A program made the translations under genes and the position numbers. A stretch of DNA of 64,000 bases from Bradyrhizobium sp. CSS354 (GTDB taxonomy: Bacteria; Pseudomonadota; Alphaproteobacteria; Rhizobiales; Xanthobacteraceae). This document shows positions 23,870 to 32,970 of the stretch, piece by piece (within the stretch, counting starts at the first letter, position 1; every line of letters begins with the position of its first letter). The stretch lies in NCBI RefSeq assembly GCF_029051725.1, contig NZ_JAACFU010000010.1, positions 62,001 to 126,000 on the forward strand, written 5' to 3'. A model generated the notes under the pieces. That model ran no database searches, was not told the DNA's origin, and saw only the letters and a program-made list of their open reading frames with translations.

Positions 23870-24886
23870 TCAGCCCGATGCGGCCTTGCCGCCGGTCGCC
23901 GCGGCGCCCGAGGCCTGTGCGCGCGCCGTCAAGCGCCGCGCGATCGGCATCAGCATGTAGGGCGCCAGGTGAATGGGAAACTGTGTCATCGCGAAATAGA
24001 GCCAGGTGGTGGGCGGCAGCGCGCCGGCAGTCGCGGCGAGCATCAGGCCCAGATTGCGCTGTGACACCATCAGCCCGAGCGCCAGCGCGCGCTCATAGCC
24101 GATGCGGCGGAACAGCACCGTGGTGACGGCGAGCAGCGTGAAATAGATCGCAAAGGCGAGCGCTGCGAAGCCGAGGGTGGAGACCGGCCGGGCGACGAGA
24201 TCGCTCGCGACGTCGCCCATGATCGCGGTCGCGAAGACCAGCAGGATGACGATGTTGAAGCCGTCGATCGGCTGCCGGTAGCGCTGGATCGCGGCCGCGC
24301 CGAACACTTGTCGGATCACGGTCGCGGCCAGCAGCGATGCTGCGAGGATGCCGAGCAGCTTCAAGCCCAGCGCAGGCGGCGAAATGCTGAGCATGCCATC
24401 GAGGAACAGGCTTGCGAACAGCGATGCCGTGAACGGCACCAGCGCGGTCGCGCTCACCAGCGTGACCAGCACCAGCGTGGCGTCGAGGCCCATCAGCGCG
24501 GCCAGCGCCGGCGCGGCCATCATCGGCGAGGCCATGCTCTGCAGCATCAATGCCAGGGCAAGGTCCGGCGCGCGCGCCGTGAGCCCGGTGACATGGACGA
24601 TCAGCCCGACGATCACAGGCACGCCGATCATGGTCCAGACGGTCGCGGTCGCCACCAGTGTCGGCCGGCGCAGATGGCTGGTGAGCGCGGCGAGATCGAC
24701 CCGCATGAAGGAGATGCAGAGGAGGACGAAGATCGCCTCGGTGACATAGGGGCGCAGCAACGCCCCGAGCGGCGGCACCGCGAGCGCGATGAACACGACG
24801 GCGGCCACCGCGCGGGTGCCCTGGCCGCCAAGCCATGTCAGCCCGCGCAGGGGGAGGGCGAATATGTTTTGAAGAACGGGCGGCAT
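23870..24886 (-). CDS. BASS-type (bile acid:Na+ symporter-like) membrane transporter
   Basis: A 338-residue integral membrane protein with about nine or ten hydrophobic helices. MLQSMASPMMAAPALAALMG and GLMVSQRNLGLMLAAT resemble the crossed helices of the BASS/arsenite-permease-like fold. Family members transport organic anions with sodium; the substrate here is unknown. It lies 13 bases after the esterase gene on the same strand, so the two are very likely cotranscribed, which suggests hydrolysis of an ester and movement of the released acid. Confidence 0.75.
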   Translation of the reverse strand: MPPVLQNIFALPLRGLTWLGGQGTRAVAAVVFIALAVPPLGALLRPYVTEAIFVLLCISFMRVDLAALTSHLRRPTLVATATVWTMIGVPVIVGLIVHVTGLTARAPDLALALMLQSMASPMMAAPALAALMGLDATLVLVTLVSATALVPFTASLFASLFLDGMLSISPPALGLKLLGILAASLLAATVIRQVFGAAAIQRYRQPIDGFNIVILLVFATAIMGDVASDLVARPVSTLGFAALAFAIYFTLLAVTTVLFRRIGYERALALGLMVSQRNLGLMLAATAGALPPTTWLYFAMTQFPIHLAPYMLMPIARRLTARAQASGAAATGGKAASG

Positions 24887-24899
24887 GGGGAATGGCGTT

Positions 24900-25847
24900 T
24901 CAGCCCAATCCTTTCAGCCACGCGCCGATCTCGCTCACGGCGACATTGGCCTCTCGCAGCAATTTTCCCATCGTGAAGAAGCCGTGGAACTGGCCGGGAT
25001 AATGCTTGGTAGCCACGGGCACGCCGGCCTGCTTCAGACGTTCGGCATATTCGTCGCCCTCGTCGCGCAGGGGATCGGCACCGACGGTCAGCACATAGGC
25101 CGGCGGCAGCCCGGCCAGGTTTGTCGCCCGTGCCGGCGAGGCGCGCCAGTCGTGGATATCGGTGGCGCCGTTGAGATAATGGTCGCGGAACCAGCGGATC
25201 ACCGAATGCGTCAGCAGCACGCTGGTCTCGGGCTCGCGGTGGGAGCCGTGCGTCATGGCGAAATCGGTCGCAGGGTAGATCAGCAACTGCCCCGCGATGG
25301 CGGGACCGTTGCGATCGCGCGCGGCGAGCGCGACGACCGCGGCGAGGTTGCCCCCGGCGCTGTCGCCACCGATCGAAAGCCGGGAGGCGTCGATGCCGAG
25401 CTCGCGCGCGCTGGCGGCGACCCATTTGGTCGCGGCGATCGCGTCATCGGCGGCGGCGGGAAATTTGTGCTCGGGCGCGAGGCGGTAGTCCACCGAGATC
25501 ACGATCAGCGCGCCGGCGTCGGCGAGCTGGCGGCAGACCACGTCATGGGAGTCGAGATCGCCGATCACCCAGCCGCCGCCATGGAAGAACACCAGCGCCG
25601 GGGACAAGCTATCGTGCCGGCGCGGCTCCTTCGGAACATAGAGGCGCGCGGGAATGGCGCCGTGCGGTGCCGGGATCGATAGGGGCGTGACGCGCGCGAG
25701 GTCCGGTGGCTCGGGATTGGTCGCAAAGCGCGCCTGCGCGTAATAGGCGCGCGCTTCCGGTGCGGTCAGGCTCTCGTAGGCGGGCCGGCCGGCCTCCTGG
25801 AAGGCCTTGAAGACGGCGGCGGCATCGGGATCGAGCACGACGGGCAT
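24900..25847 (-). CDS. Alpha/beta hydrolase of the hormone-sensitive-lipase family
   Basis: A 315-residue cytosolic esterase. The HSL signatures are exact: oxyanion HGGGWVIG, then DYRLAPEHKFPAA, nucleophile GGDSAGGN, with Asp in VGADPLRDEG and His in FHGFF for the catalytic triad. Members hydrolyse short-chain acyl esters and lactones. It is the first gene of an operon with the BASS-type transporter. No signal peptide is visible. Confidence 0.92.
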   Translation of the reverse strand: MPVVLDPDAAAVFKAFQEAGRPAYESLTAPEARAYYAQARFATNPEPPDLARVTPLSIPAPHGAIPARLYVPKEPRRHDSLSPALVFFHGGGWVIGDLDSHDVVCRQLADAGALIVISVDYRLAPEHKFPAAADDAIAATKWVAASARELGIDASRLSIGGDSAGGNLAAVVALAARDRNGPAIAGQLLIYPATDFAMTHGSHREPETSVLLTHSVIRWFRDHYLNGATDIHDWRASPARATNLAGLPPAYVLTVGADPLRDEGDEYAERLKQAGVPVATKHYPGQFHGFFTMGKLLREANVAVSEIGAWLKGLG

Positions 25848-26051
25848 GGGGAAGCGACCTCTGGGTTTCCAGTTATGGTTGGAGTTCTTTTTGGGAGCGG
25901 CGCCGCCTGGCCCCCGGGGAAGGGCGCTCGACTATCCCATCCGGGGGCCGATCTGGCCAGACCGGGCCGGGAAGGGCAGGGATGCCGCCCTTCCCCCGCC
26001 GTATTCGCCGTGTTAACCGGATGGCCTGCGAGCGGCGGTATCCCCTGTAGA

Positions 26052-27098
26052 ATGTCCAGCAAGCCCGATTCGCTGTTGAAGCCGCGCGAGATGTTTCGAA
26101 CATTTACCCTGACAGGTCTTGCGGCGCTTCTGGCCGCCACCGTACTGACGGCTGCGACGCCGGCGCAGGCGCAAATCGGCACGATCTTTTCCGATCCGCC
26201 GCCGCTGCGGCCGCCCGGCAACATTCCGCGTGGCCAGCCCCAGCCGCAGCCACAGATCCCCGACGACGACGAAGAGGTGCCGGAGCTGCCGCCGCAGGGC
26301 CGTGTGCTGCCGTCGCGTCCGATGGCGCCGCCGCCGGGCCGGCAGGGCAATGTGATGCCGGGCCCGGTCGAGACCCAGCCTCTGGCGCCGCCGCCCGGTT
26401 CTAGCGCCGCTCCGCCAAACCAGCCGCCGCCCGTCGCGGTCGCTCCGCCCAATCCGCAAGGCGCCCCGGGTGCGCCCGGTCAGCGCCAGCCACAGCAGAA
26501 GGGCGGGCCGGGCGGCGCAGTCCCGCAGACGCCGGCGAGCCTTCAGCCGGGCGACGAGGTCGTTACCGAGCCGCCGGCCCAGAAGATCGTGAACAAGAAG
26601 GCGACCTTCTCCGGCCTCGACAAGATCACCGGGCGCATCATCAATTTCGACGAGGAGATCGGCGAGACCGTGCAGTTCGGGGCGCTGCGGGTCAAAACCG
26701 ACGCCTGCTACACCCGGCCCGCGACCGAGGCCGCCAACACCGACGCCTTCGTCGAGGTCGATGAGATCACCTTGCAGGGTGAGGTGAAGCGCATCTTCTC
26801 GGGCTGGATGTACGCGGCAAGTCCGGGCCTGCACGGCGTCGAGCACCCGATCTACGATATCTGGCTCACCGACTGCAAAGAGCCGCAGCAAACGATTGCG
26901 ACCGCGGCACCGGATCCCGGCACCAAGCCGGCAGCACCGCCGCCGCCCGCGCAGAAGAAAGCAGCGCCCAAGCAGGTGCAGCAGCGTCCGCCGCAGCAAT
27001 TGCCGCCGATCCAGCAGCAGCAGCCGGCACCGCCGCCACCACCCCCGCCGCCCGAGCAGCGGCCAGGTCTGTTCGGTATCCCCGGGTTTGGCCGCTAG
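26052..27098 (+). CDS. DUF2155-domain exported protein with proline-rich arms
   Basis: About 348 residues from ATG 26052; ATG 26091 fits the signal peptide (MFRTFTLTGLAALLAATV...) slightly better. After cleavage near AQAQ there is a long low-complexity Pro/Gln arm, then the folded DUF2155 core at roughly residues 175-275: KATFSGLDKITGRI, FGALRVKTDACYTR, IFSGWMYAASPGLHGVEHPIYDIWLTDC. The C-terminus is again Pro/Gln-rich (PPPPPPP). The family is widespread in alphaproteobacteria, periplasmic, and of unknown biochemical role. It converges on aat, its usual neighbour. Confidence 0.88.
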   Translation: MSSKPDSLLKPREMFRTFTLTGLAALLAATVLTAATPAQAQIGTIFSDPPPLRPPGNIPRGQPQPQPQIPDDDEEVPELPPQGRVLPSRPMAPPPGRQGNVMPGPVETQPLAPPPGSSAAPPNQPPPVAVAPPNPQGAPGAPGQRQPQQKGGPGGAVPQTPASLQPGDEVVTEPPAQKIVNKKATFSGLDKITGRIINFDEEIGETVQFGALRVKTDACYTRPATEAANTDAFVEVDEITLQGEVKRIFSGWMYAASPGLHGVEHPIYDIWLTDCKEPQQTIATAAPDPGTKPAAPPPPAQKKAAPKQVQQRPPQQLPPIQQQQPAPPPPPPPPEQRPGLFGIPGFGR

Positions 27099-27133
27099 GC
27101 CAAATCCGCCGGGGTTTGACCGGTAATTGCTGA

Positions 27134-27814
27134 TTATTGCCGTGCGGCGATGATCTCGAGCGCGCGGGCGCCCGGGATCGCTTCGCCGGCCGAGAGCCTC
27201 AGGAAATCGCCGGGCTCGCCCGCGAGCGCCTTGTCGAGCAGCGCGGTGTAGCGCCGCCGCGAAATCTCGGCCGCGCCAAAACTCTTCAGGTGTTCGGTGA
27301 CGTATTGGGTGTCGAGCAGCTCGAATCCGCCATGGATGAGCCGCGCGACCAGATGCACCAGCGCGACCTTGGAGGCATCGCGCGCGGTGTGGAACATGCT
27401 CTCGCCGAAAAAAGCCCGCCCCAGGCTGACGCCGTAAAGCCCGCCGACGAGGTCCTCGCCCTGCCAAGCCTCGACGCTGTGGCAATGGCCGAGCTCGTAC
27501 AGCCCGCCATAGAGGTCGCGGATGCGCTTGTTGATCCAGGTGTCCTCGCGCCCGGCCTGCGGCGCGGCGCAGCCGGCGATCGTGGCCTTGAAGGCGGTAT
27601 TGACGGTGACGCGGAATGAATCCGAACGCACGGTGCGCGCGAGCCGCGAGGCCACGCGAAATCCGTCGAGCGGGATGACGCCACGCAACTCCGGCTCGAC
27701 CCAGAACAGGGTCGGATCATCGGCGCTTTCGGCCATCGGAAAGATGCCGCAGGCATAGGCGCGCAGCAGCACGGCCGGCGTGATTTCAGACGGGGCAGAG
27801 TCGCGCGAAGTCAT
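27134..27814 (-). CDS. aat: Leucyl/phenylalanyl-tRNA-protein transferase
   Basis: A 226-residue cytosolic enzyme from ATG 27814. It transfers Leu or Phe from tRNA to proteins with N-terminal Arg or Lys, marking them for ClpS/ClpAP degradation (N-end rule). Signatures are LLRAYACGIFPMAE, LFWVEPELRGVIPLD, YELGHCHSVEAWQGEDLVGGLYGVSLGRAFFGESMF (landmarks) and LLDTQYVTEHL. It lies 50 bases after the REC-HWE kinase on the same strand, so it may be the last gene of that transcript. Confidence 0.96.
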   Translation of the reverse strand: MTSRDSAPSEITPAVLLRAYACGIFPMAESADDPTLFWVEPELRGVIPLDGFRVASRLARTVRSDSFRVTVNTAFKATIAGCAAPQAGREDTWINKRIRDLYGGLYELGHCHSVEAWQGEDLVGGLYGVSLGRAFFGESMFHTARDASKVALVHLVARLIHGGFELLDTQYVTEHLKSFGAAEISRRRYTALLDKALAGEPGDFLRLSAGEAIPGARALEIIAARQ

Positions 27815-27864
27815 GGCTCGCCACAATAGCAGGATCGCAATGCGGTTGCGATGGGCGGTGCGGA

Positions 27865-28968
27865 TCAGTTCGCTGCGGCAGCAGCCGGCTTGCTGGCGGC
27901 GGCCGGTACACGGCGGAACCTCAACATGACGCGGGTTCCGGAATGTGTGGGGTCGCGCTCGACCGAAGCGTCGAGCTTGGTGGCCATGGCTGCGACGATA
28001 CGCTGGCCCATGCCGGTGGAGCGCGGATCGGCCTTGACGTTGTCGCCGACGCCATCGTCGCTGATCGACAGCAGGAGATCGTCGCCCTGCGAGGTCAGCT
28101 CGACATGGATCGGGCCGGCGCCGTCAGGATAGGCGTATTTCACCGCGTTCATCACCAGCTCGTTGACGATGATGCCGACGGCGACCGCACGATCTGGATC
28201 GATCTCGATCGGTTCGGCCTTCAGCGTCAGGCGCGACATCCGGTTGCCCTCGGCCGAGCGGCGCAAATCCTCGAGCAGCGAGTCCAGATACTGGTTCAGG
28301 ACCACGCTCTTGAGGTCCTGCGAGGTGTAGAGGCGGCGGTGCACCTGCGCGACCGCGGCGACGCGGCCCATCGCGTTGGTCAACGCAGCCTTGACCTCGT
28401 CCTGCGCGGCGGAGCTGGCCTGCAGGTGCAGCAGGGAGGCGATGATCTGCAGCGAGTTGCCGACGCGGTGGTTGACCTCGCGCAGCAGCAGTTCGCGTTC
28501 GGCAGCGAGCGCTGCGTAGCGGTCGCGCGAGGCATGGATCTCGGCTTCGGCTTCCTCGCGCGCCTTTTGCAACTCGGCCTGGCGCAGCGCGCCCTCGGCC
28601 GCGACGTGAAGCAGGGGAATGAAGTCGCCCTTGACGTCCTTGACCAGATAATCGGCCGCGCCTGCCTTGAGCGCCGTCACCGCAATGCTGGAATCCTGCG
28701 ACGCCGTGACGAAGACCACCGGCGGTGCGCCTGGTATCGCCATGATCTGCTCCAGCGTCTCCAGCCCGTCGAGGCCGGGCATGTACTGGTCGAGCGCCAC
28801 GACGTCGATGCCGCCGGTCGTGCCCGCGCGGCGGATGAGTTCGAGGCCTTCCTCGCCGCTCGCGGCATGGACGACCTTGTAGCCGCGCCGTGTCAGGCCG
28901 CGATCGACCAAGCGCGCAAGCGCCCCGTCGTCGTCGATGTAGAGCAGTGTGGGCGTACGTTGATTCAT
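27865..28968 (-). CDS. Receiver-HWE/HisKA_2 histidine kinase
   Basis: A 367-residue cytosolic protein. Residues 5-125 are a receiver domain (YIDDDGALARL, phospho-acceptor in VVALDQYMPG, FVTASQD, DYLVKDV). A coiled linker leads to the H-box LLLREVNHRVGNSLQIIASLLHLQ, typical of HisKA_2/HWE kinases, and then the ATPase domain with NELVMNAVKYAYP and SDDGVG. Such proteins receive a phosphate and pass it on, and in Rhizobiales several feed the general stress response; that link is inferred here. It overlaps the upstream regulator gene by four bases, so the two are coupled. Confidence 0.93.
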   Translation of the reverse strand: MNQRTPTLLYIDDDGALARLVDRGLTRRGYKVVHAASGEEGLELIRRAGTTGGIDVVALDQYMPGLDGLETLEQIMAIPGAPPVVFVTASQDSSIAVTALKAGAADYLVKDVKGDFIPLLHVAAEGALRQAELQKAREEAEAEIHASRDRYAALAAERELLLREVNHRVGNSLQIIASLLHLQASSAAQDEVKAALTNAMGRVAAVAQVHRRLYTSQDLKSVVLNQYLDSLLEDLRRSAEGNRMSRLTLKAEPIEIDPDRAVAVGIIVNELVMNAVKYAYPDGAGPIHVELTSQGDDLLLSISDDGVGDNVKADPRSTGMGQRIVAAMATKLDASVERDPTHSGTRVMLRFRRVPAAASKPAAAAAN

Positions 28969-29405
28969 GGGGCGGCGGGCGGGACCTGGATGACCGAGAA
29001 GAACAAGCCAAGCTGCCGGATGGCATTGGCGAAATTCTCGTAGTTCACGGGCTTGGTGATGTAGACGTTGCAGCCGAGCTCGTAGCAGCGCTTGATTTCC
29101 TGGGAATCGTCGGTGGTGGTCAGCACCACCACGGGCGAGGCCTTCAGGTATTTGTTCTCCTTGATCTGCTTGAGGATGTCGATCCCGGTCATGTCGGGAA
29201 GGTTGAGATCGAGCAGGATCAGGAGCGCATTACCTTTCTGCACCAGCCCGCTACCGTCGGGCCCGAACAGGTGCTTCATCGCGTCCGTGCCGTTGGCAAA
29301 GGAGATGATCTCGTTGTTGACGCCGGACCTTCGGATGTTCCGCTCGATCAGCCGCGCGTGTCCTTCGTCGTCCTCGATCATGATGATGCTGACGGGTTGA
29401 GTCAT
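28965..29405 (-). CDS. Single-domain response regulator (Rcp1-like)
   Basis: A 146-residue receiver with IEDDEGHARLIERN, phospho-acceptor in LLDLNLPDMTG, LTTTDD and ITKPVNYENF. The acidic insertion and the long alpha4-beta5 region resemble Rcp1, the partner of bacteriophytochrome-type kinases. It has no output domain. ATGA overlaps link it to the CHASE3 kinase upstream and the REC-HWE kinase downstream, so it is the likely shuttle between the two. Confidence 0.93.
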   Translation of the reverse strand: MTQPVSIIMIEDDEGHARLIERNIRRSGVNNEIISFANGTDAMKHLFGPDGSGLVQKGNALLILLDLNLPDMTGIDILKQIKENKYLKASPVVVLTTTDDSQEIKRCYELGCNVYITKPVNYENFANAIRQLGLFFSVIQVPPAAP

Positions 29406-30919
29406 TGATCCGCGTTCCGGTTGCTGGCGTTCCAGGTGATGGGCAGCGTGATGGTGAAGGTACTGCCCGTATTCAGTTCCGATGATACCGACATGGTGCC
29501 GCCGAGGCGACGCACAAGTGCACGCACATGCGCAAGACCGATGCCCTGACCGGGCTTGTCCTGGGTTCCGGCGCGGCGAAACAGGTCGAAGATCCGCTGG
29601 TGGTCCTTGGGGTCGATGCCGCGGCCGTTATCGCTGATCTCGAAGATAGCGTAGCCGAGCTTGGTACGCCCGCGAATTCTGATCTCGCCGGGGACGCCGG
29701 GCTTGAGATATTTGATGCCGTTGTCGATCAGATTGGAGAATATCTGCTCCAGCGCCAGGCGGTCGCTGACGAGATTGGGCAGGGGGGCGACATGGATTTC
29801 GGCCTGCGCCTCGGCGGCCTGATGCGCCAGCGTCGACACGATGGCTTCGATCAACTCGCGCGTGTCGATCTTTTCCGGCTGGAACTCGCGCCGGCCCTCG
29901 CGGGTGAGATTGAGGATCGCCGAGATCAGGCGGTCCATCTTGGCGATCGACGACTTGATGAAGCCCAGCGCCTCGGCAAAATCCGCTGAAAGCTGCTTAT
30001 CGGGACCTTCGAGCGCGATCTCGCCGGTCGAAGGCGGCGGACCGTCGGCCGGGACATGGGTAAGGCCGCCGATGCGGCGGAAAATGTCGCCGCCGAGCTC
30101 CTCGAGTTCGCTGGTGAAGCCCATGATGTTGACGAGTGGCGAGCGCAGATCGTGGCTGACGATATAGGCAAAGCGCTGGATCTCGTTGTTGGCTTCGCGC
30201 AGATCGGCCGTGCGTTCGTCGACCACGGCCTCCAGATTGACATTGGCATCGCGCAGGCGCGCCTCGGCATCGTCACGGGCACGGACCGAGTGCCGCACCA
30301 GCCAAATCGAGATCAGCGCCAGCAGCACGACGAGGCCGGAGCCGATGCCGGTCATCGACGCCGCGAGGGTCTGGCTGCGGTCCGAATTGACCGTTCGAAG
30401 CCGGAACAGCCGTTCTTCTTCCTGGATCATCCCGGTCGCCACTTTGGCGATCGCGGCTGTCGCGTCCGTGGAGGCGATCTCGCGGACCAGCGCTGCGGCC
30501 TTCTCCCGCTCACCCCGCCGGATGAAATCCATCTCCCGCACGAACTGCCCGAGCCGGGTCTCGATCGACGCGCTCAGCTTCTCGATGTTCTCGCGTTGCG
30601 CCGGATTGTCGCCGATCAGGCGCGTGAGCTTGTCGAGAGCCGGGATGACGGCCGCCACGGCCTTGTCATGGTCGGCCTTGAAATCCTCTCCTTGCGTCAG
30701 AAGGTAGCCGCGGGCGGCGCTCTCGGCCCGCCGGATCTCTAGCAGGAGGGCGTTGATCTGGTTCTCCGCCTCGATGGTGTGAACCACCCATTTGCTGTCG
30801 TCTCTCGCCTTGTTGACGAGGTAGACGGAGCCGGCGCTGATCACGGTCAGCACGAGAAGCCCCGCCGTGAACAGCAGGATCTGCCAAAATGCACGCCGTC
30901 GCTGTGCGTCAGCAGTCAC
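29402..30919 (-). CDS. CHASE3-containing sensor histidine kinase
   Basis: A 505-residue membrane kinase from a GTG start. The first helix is ILLFTAGLLVLTVISAGSV. A CHASE3 periplasmic domain has the family hallmark RRAESAARGYLLTQGE, and the second helix is near SGLVVLLALISIWLV. A coiled signalling helix precedes the H-box YIVSHDLRSPLVNIMGF, and the ATPase boxes are NLIDNGIKYL, DNGRGID and GQGIGLAHV. It heads a tightly overlapping three-gene operon with a receiver protein and a REC-HWE kinase, which looks like a linear phosphorelay. A related CHASE3 kinase is encoded at 17-19 kb. Confidence 0.94.
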   Translation of the reverse strand: MTADAQRRRAFWQILLFTAGLLVLTVISAGSVYLVNKARDDSKWVVHTIEAENQINALLLEIRRAESAARGYLLTQGEDFKADHDKAVAAVIPALDKLTRLIGDNPAQRENIEKLSASIETRLGQFVREMDFIRRGEREKAAALVREIASTDATAAIAKVATGMIQEEERLFRLRTVNSDRSQTLAASMTGIGSGLVVLLALISIWLVRHSVRARDDAEARLRDANVNLEAVVDERTADLREANNEIQRFAYIVSHDLRSPLVNIMGFTSELEELGGDIFRRIGGLTHVPADGPPPSTGEIALEGPDKQLSADFAEALGFIKSSIAKMDRLISAILNLTREGRREFQPEKIDTRELIEAIVSTLAHQAAEAQAEIHVAPLPNLVSDRLALEQIFSNLIDNGIKYLKPGVPGEIRIRGRTKLGYAIFEISDNGRGIDPKDHQRIFDLFRRAGTQDKPGQGIGLAHVRALVRRLGGTMSVSSELNTGSTFTITLPITWNASNRNADQ

Positions 30920-31025
30920 GACGGTCTCGCTCGGTCAGGCTTGCCGGACTTCAAAACGCCCCCTCGGAACTGTCCCCATCGTCCCAAACGCGATTGGGGC
31001 CAAAGGGTTCCATGTGGAGGGACGG

Positions 31026-32384
31026 CTACTTCGGGGCGGGTTCCGCCTTGCCGGCGAGATATTGTTCCAGCCAGTGGATGTGGTAGTCGCCGTTGATGAT
31101 GTCGTCTTCGCGCACCAGAGCGCGGAACAGCGGCAGGGTGGTCTCGATACCCTCGACCACCATCTCGTCCAAGGCCCGGCGCAGCCGCATCAGGCACTCG
31201 CCGCGGGTCTTGCCGTGCACGATCAGCTTGCCGACGAGCGAGTCGTAATAAGGCGGGATCGTGTAGCCCTGATAGACGGCGGAATCGATCCGCACGCCAA
31301 GTCCCCCGGGCGGGTGATATTGCGTGATGCGGCCGGGCGAAGGACGGAAGGTCTGCGGATTCTCGGCGTTGATGCGGCACTCGATCGCGTGGCCGATGAC
31401 CTGGACCTCGTCCTGCCGCGCCGGCAGGTCGCCGCCGGCGGCGATGCGGATCTGCTCCAGCACGAGGTCGATGTCGGTGATGCTCTCGGTGACGGGATGC
31501 TCGACCTGGATGCGCGTGTTCATCTCGATGAAGTAGAACTCGCCGTCCTCGAACAGGAATTCGATGGTGCCGACGCCGAGATATTTCATCTCGCGCATCG
31601 CCTTGGCGCAGGTCTCGCCGATCTTGGCCCGTGCAGCCGCGGTCAGCACGGGCGAGGGGCCTTCCTCCCAGACCTTCTGGTGGCGTCGCTGCAGCGAGCA
31701 GTCGCGTTCGCCAAGATGAATCGCGCCGCCGCGGCCGTCGCCGAGGATCTGGATCTCGATGTGGCGCGGCTTCTGGAGATATTTTTCGAGGTAGACGGAG
31801 GCATCGCCGAAGGCGGATTTGGCCTCGTTGGCGGCCGTCGACAGCGCGACCTGAAGATCGGCCTCGCTCTCGGCCACCTTCATGCCACGGCCGCCGCCGC
31901 CGGCCGCGGCTTTGACCAGCACGGGGAAGCCGATCTTCCTGGCGATCGCCATCGCGTCGTCGTTGGGGCCGACCCCTCCGTCGGAGCCGGGCACCACGGG
32001 AATGCCGAGCTTCTTGGCAGTCCTCTTGGCCTCGATCTTGTCGCCCATCAGGCGGATGTGCTCGGCCTTCGGGCCGATGAAATGCAGATTGTGTTCGGCG
32101 AGGATTTCGGCGAAGCGCGCGTTCTCCGACAGGAAGCCGTAGCCGGGATGCACGGCATCGGCACCGGTGATCTCGCAGGCCGCGAGCAGCGCGGGCACGT
32201 TGAGATAGCTGTCCTTGGACGCCGGAGGCCCGATGCACACGCTCTCGTCCGACAGGCGCACATGCATGGCATCGGCGTCGGCGGTGGAGTGCACGGCGAC
32301 GGTCGCGATCCCGAGCTCCTTGCAGGCCCTGAGGATGCGAAGGGCGATCTCGCCGCGATTGGCTATGAGGATCTTGTCGAACAT
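31026..32384 (-). CDS. accC: Acetyl-CoA carboxylase, biotin carboxylase subunit
   Basis: A 452-residue ATP-grasp enzyme that carboxylates biotin on AccB, the first step of fatty acid synthesis. Recognisable parts are FDKILIANRGEIALRI at the start, the glycine-rich ATP loop KAAAGGGGRGMK, ERDCSLQRRHQK and EMNTRIQVEHPVTE. It lies 60 bases after accB on the same strand, the standard accBC order. The start is preceded by AAGGAC. Confidence 0.98.
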   Translation of the reverse strand: MFDKILIANRGEIALRILRACKELGIATVAVHSTADADAMHVRLSDESVCIGPPASKDSYLNVPALLAACEITGADAVHPGYGFLSENARFAEILAEHNLHFIGPKAEHIRLMGDKIEAKRTAKKLGIPVVPGSDGGVGPNDDAMAIARKIGFPVLVKAAAGGGGRGMKVAESEADLQVALSTAANEAKSAFGDASVYLEKYLQKPRHIEIQILGDGRGGAIHLGERDCSLQRRHQKVWEEGPSPVLTAAARAKIGETCAKAMREMKYLGVGTIEFLFEDGEFYFIEMNTRIQVEHPVTESITDIDLVLEQIRIAAGGDLPARQDEVQVIGHAIECRINAENPQTFRPSPGRITQYHPPGGLGVRIDSAVYQGYTIPPYYDSLVGKLIVHGKTRGECLMRLRRALDEMVVEGIETTLPLFRALVREDDIINGDYHIHWLEQYLAGKAEPAPK

Positions 32385-32444
32385 GGTGTCCTTATTGGAC
32401 TGACGCGCGGAAAGCGGCCAGGGCGATGAGACCGCCCTCGACCG

Positions 32445-32933
32445 TCACTCAATGATCACGAGGGGCTCGCCGTACTCGACCGGCTGGCCGTCCTCGATCA
32501 CGATCTGCGTCACCGTGCCGGCGCGCGGCGAGGGGATCTGGTTCATGGTCTTCATGGCTTCGATGATCAGCAGCGTCTGGCCGACTGAGACCTTGCTGCC
32601 GACCTCGATGAACGGCTTGGCGCCGGGCTCCGGCGCCCAATAGGCGGTGCCGACCATCGGCGAGGTCACGGCGCCGGGATGCTTCGACAGGTCGGCAGCG
32701 GCAGGCGCGGCGGCAACGGCGGCCGCTGGGAGAGCGGCGGGGGCGGCCGCCATCTGCATCGGCATGGTCGCGGCGACGCTGATGTTGCGGGCGACGCGCA
32801 GGCGCAGGCCGGCACGCTCGATCTCGATTTCGGTGAGGCTGGTCTCATCGAGCAGCAAGGCGAGCTCGCGGACGAGGGCGGAATCCTCGCTGGAAAACTT
32901 TGCGGCTGCTTTGTCGTCTGGCTGGCGCGCCAT
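32445..32933 (-). CDS. accB: Acetyl-CoA carboxylase, biotin carboxyl carrier protein
   Basis: A 162-residue carrier from ATG 32933. The N-terminal helix region is followed by an Ala/Pro-rich flexible linker (about 57-80) and the biotinyl domain starting VTSPMVGTAY. The biotin is attached to K128 in IIEAMKTMNQI. It carries carboxybiotin between AccC and the carboxyltransferase. It lies between aroQ and accC, 37 bases after aroQ, as is common in alphaproteobacteria. Confidence 0.97.
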   Translation of the reverse strand: MARQPDDKAAAKFSSEDSALVRELALLLDETSLTEIEIERAGLRLRVARNISVAATMPMQMAAAPAALPAAAVAAAPAAADLSKHPGAVTSPMVGTAYWAPEPGAKPFIEVGSKVSVGQTLLIIEAMKTMNQIPSPRAGTVTQIVIEDGQPVEYGEPLVIIE

Positions 32934-32970
32934 GTTGTTTGATCCGAATGTTCTGTGTGAAGGGGGAGCG

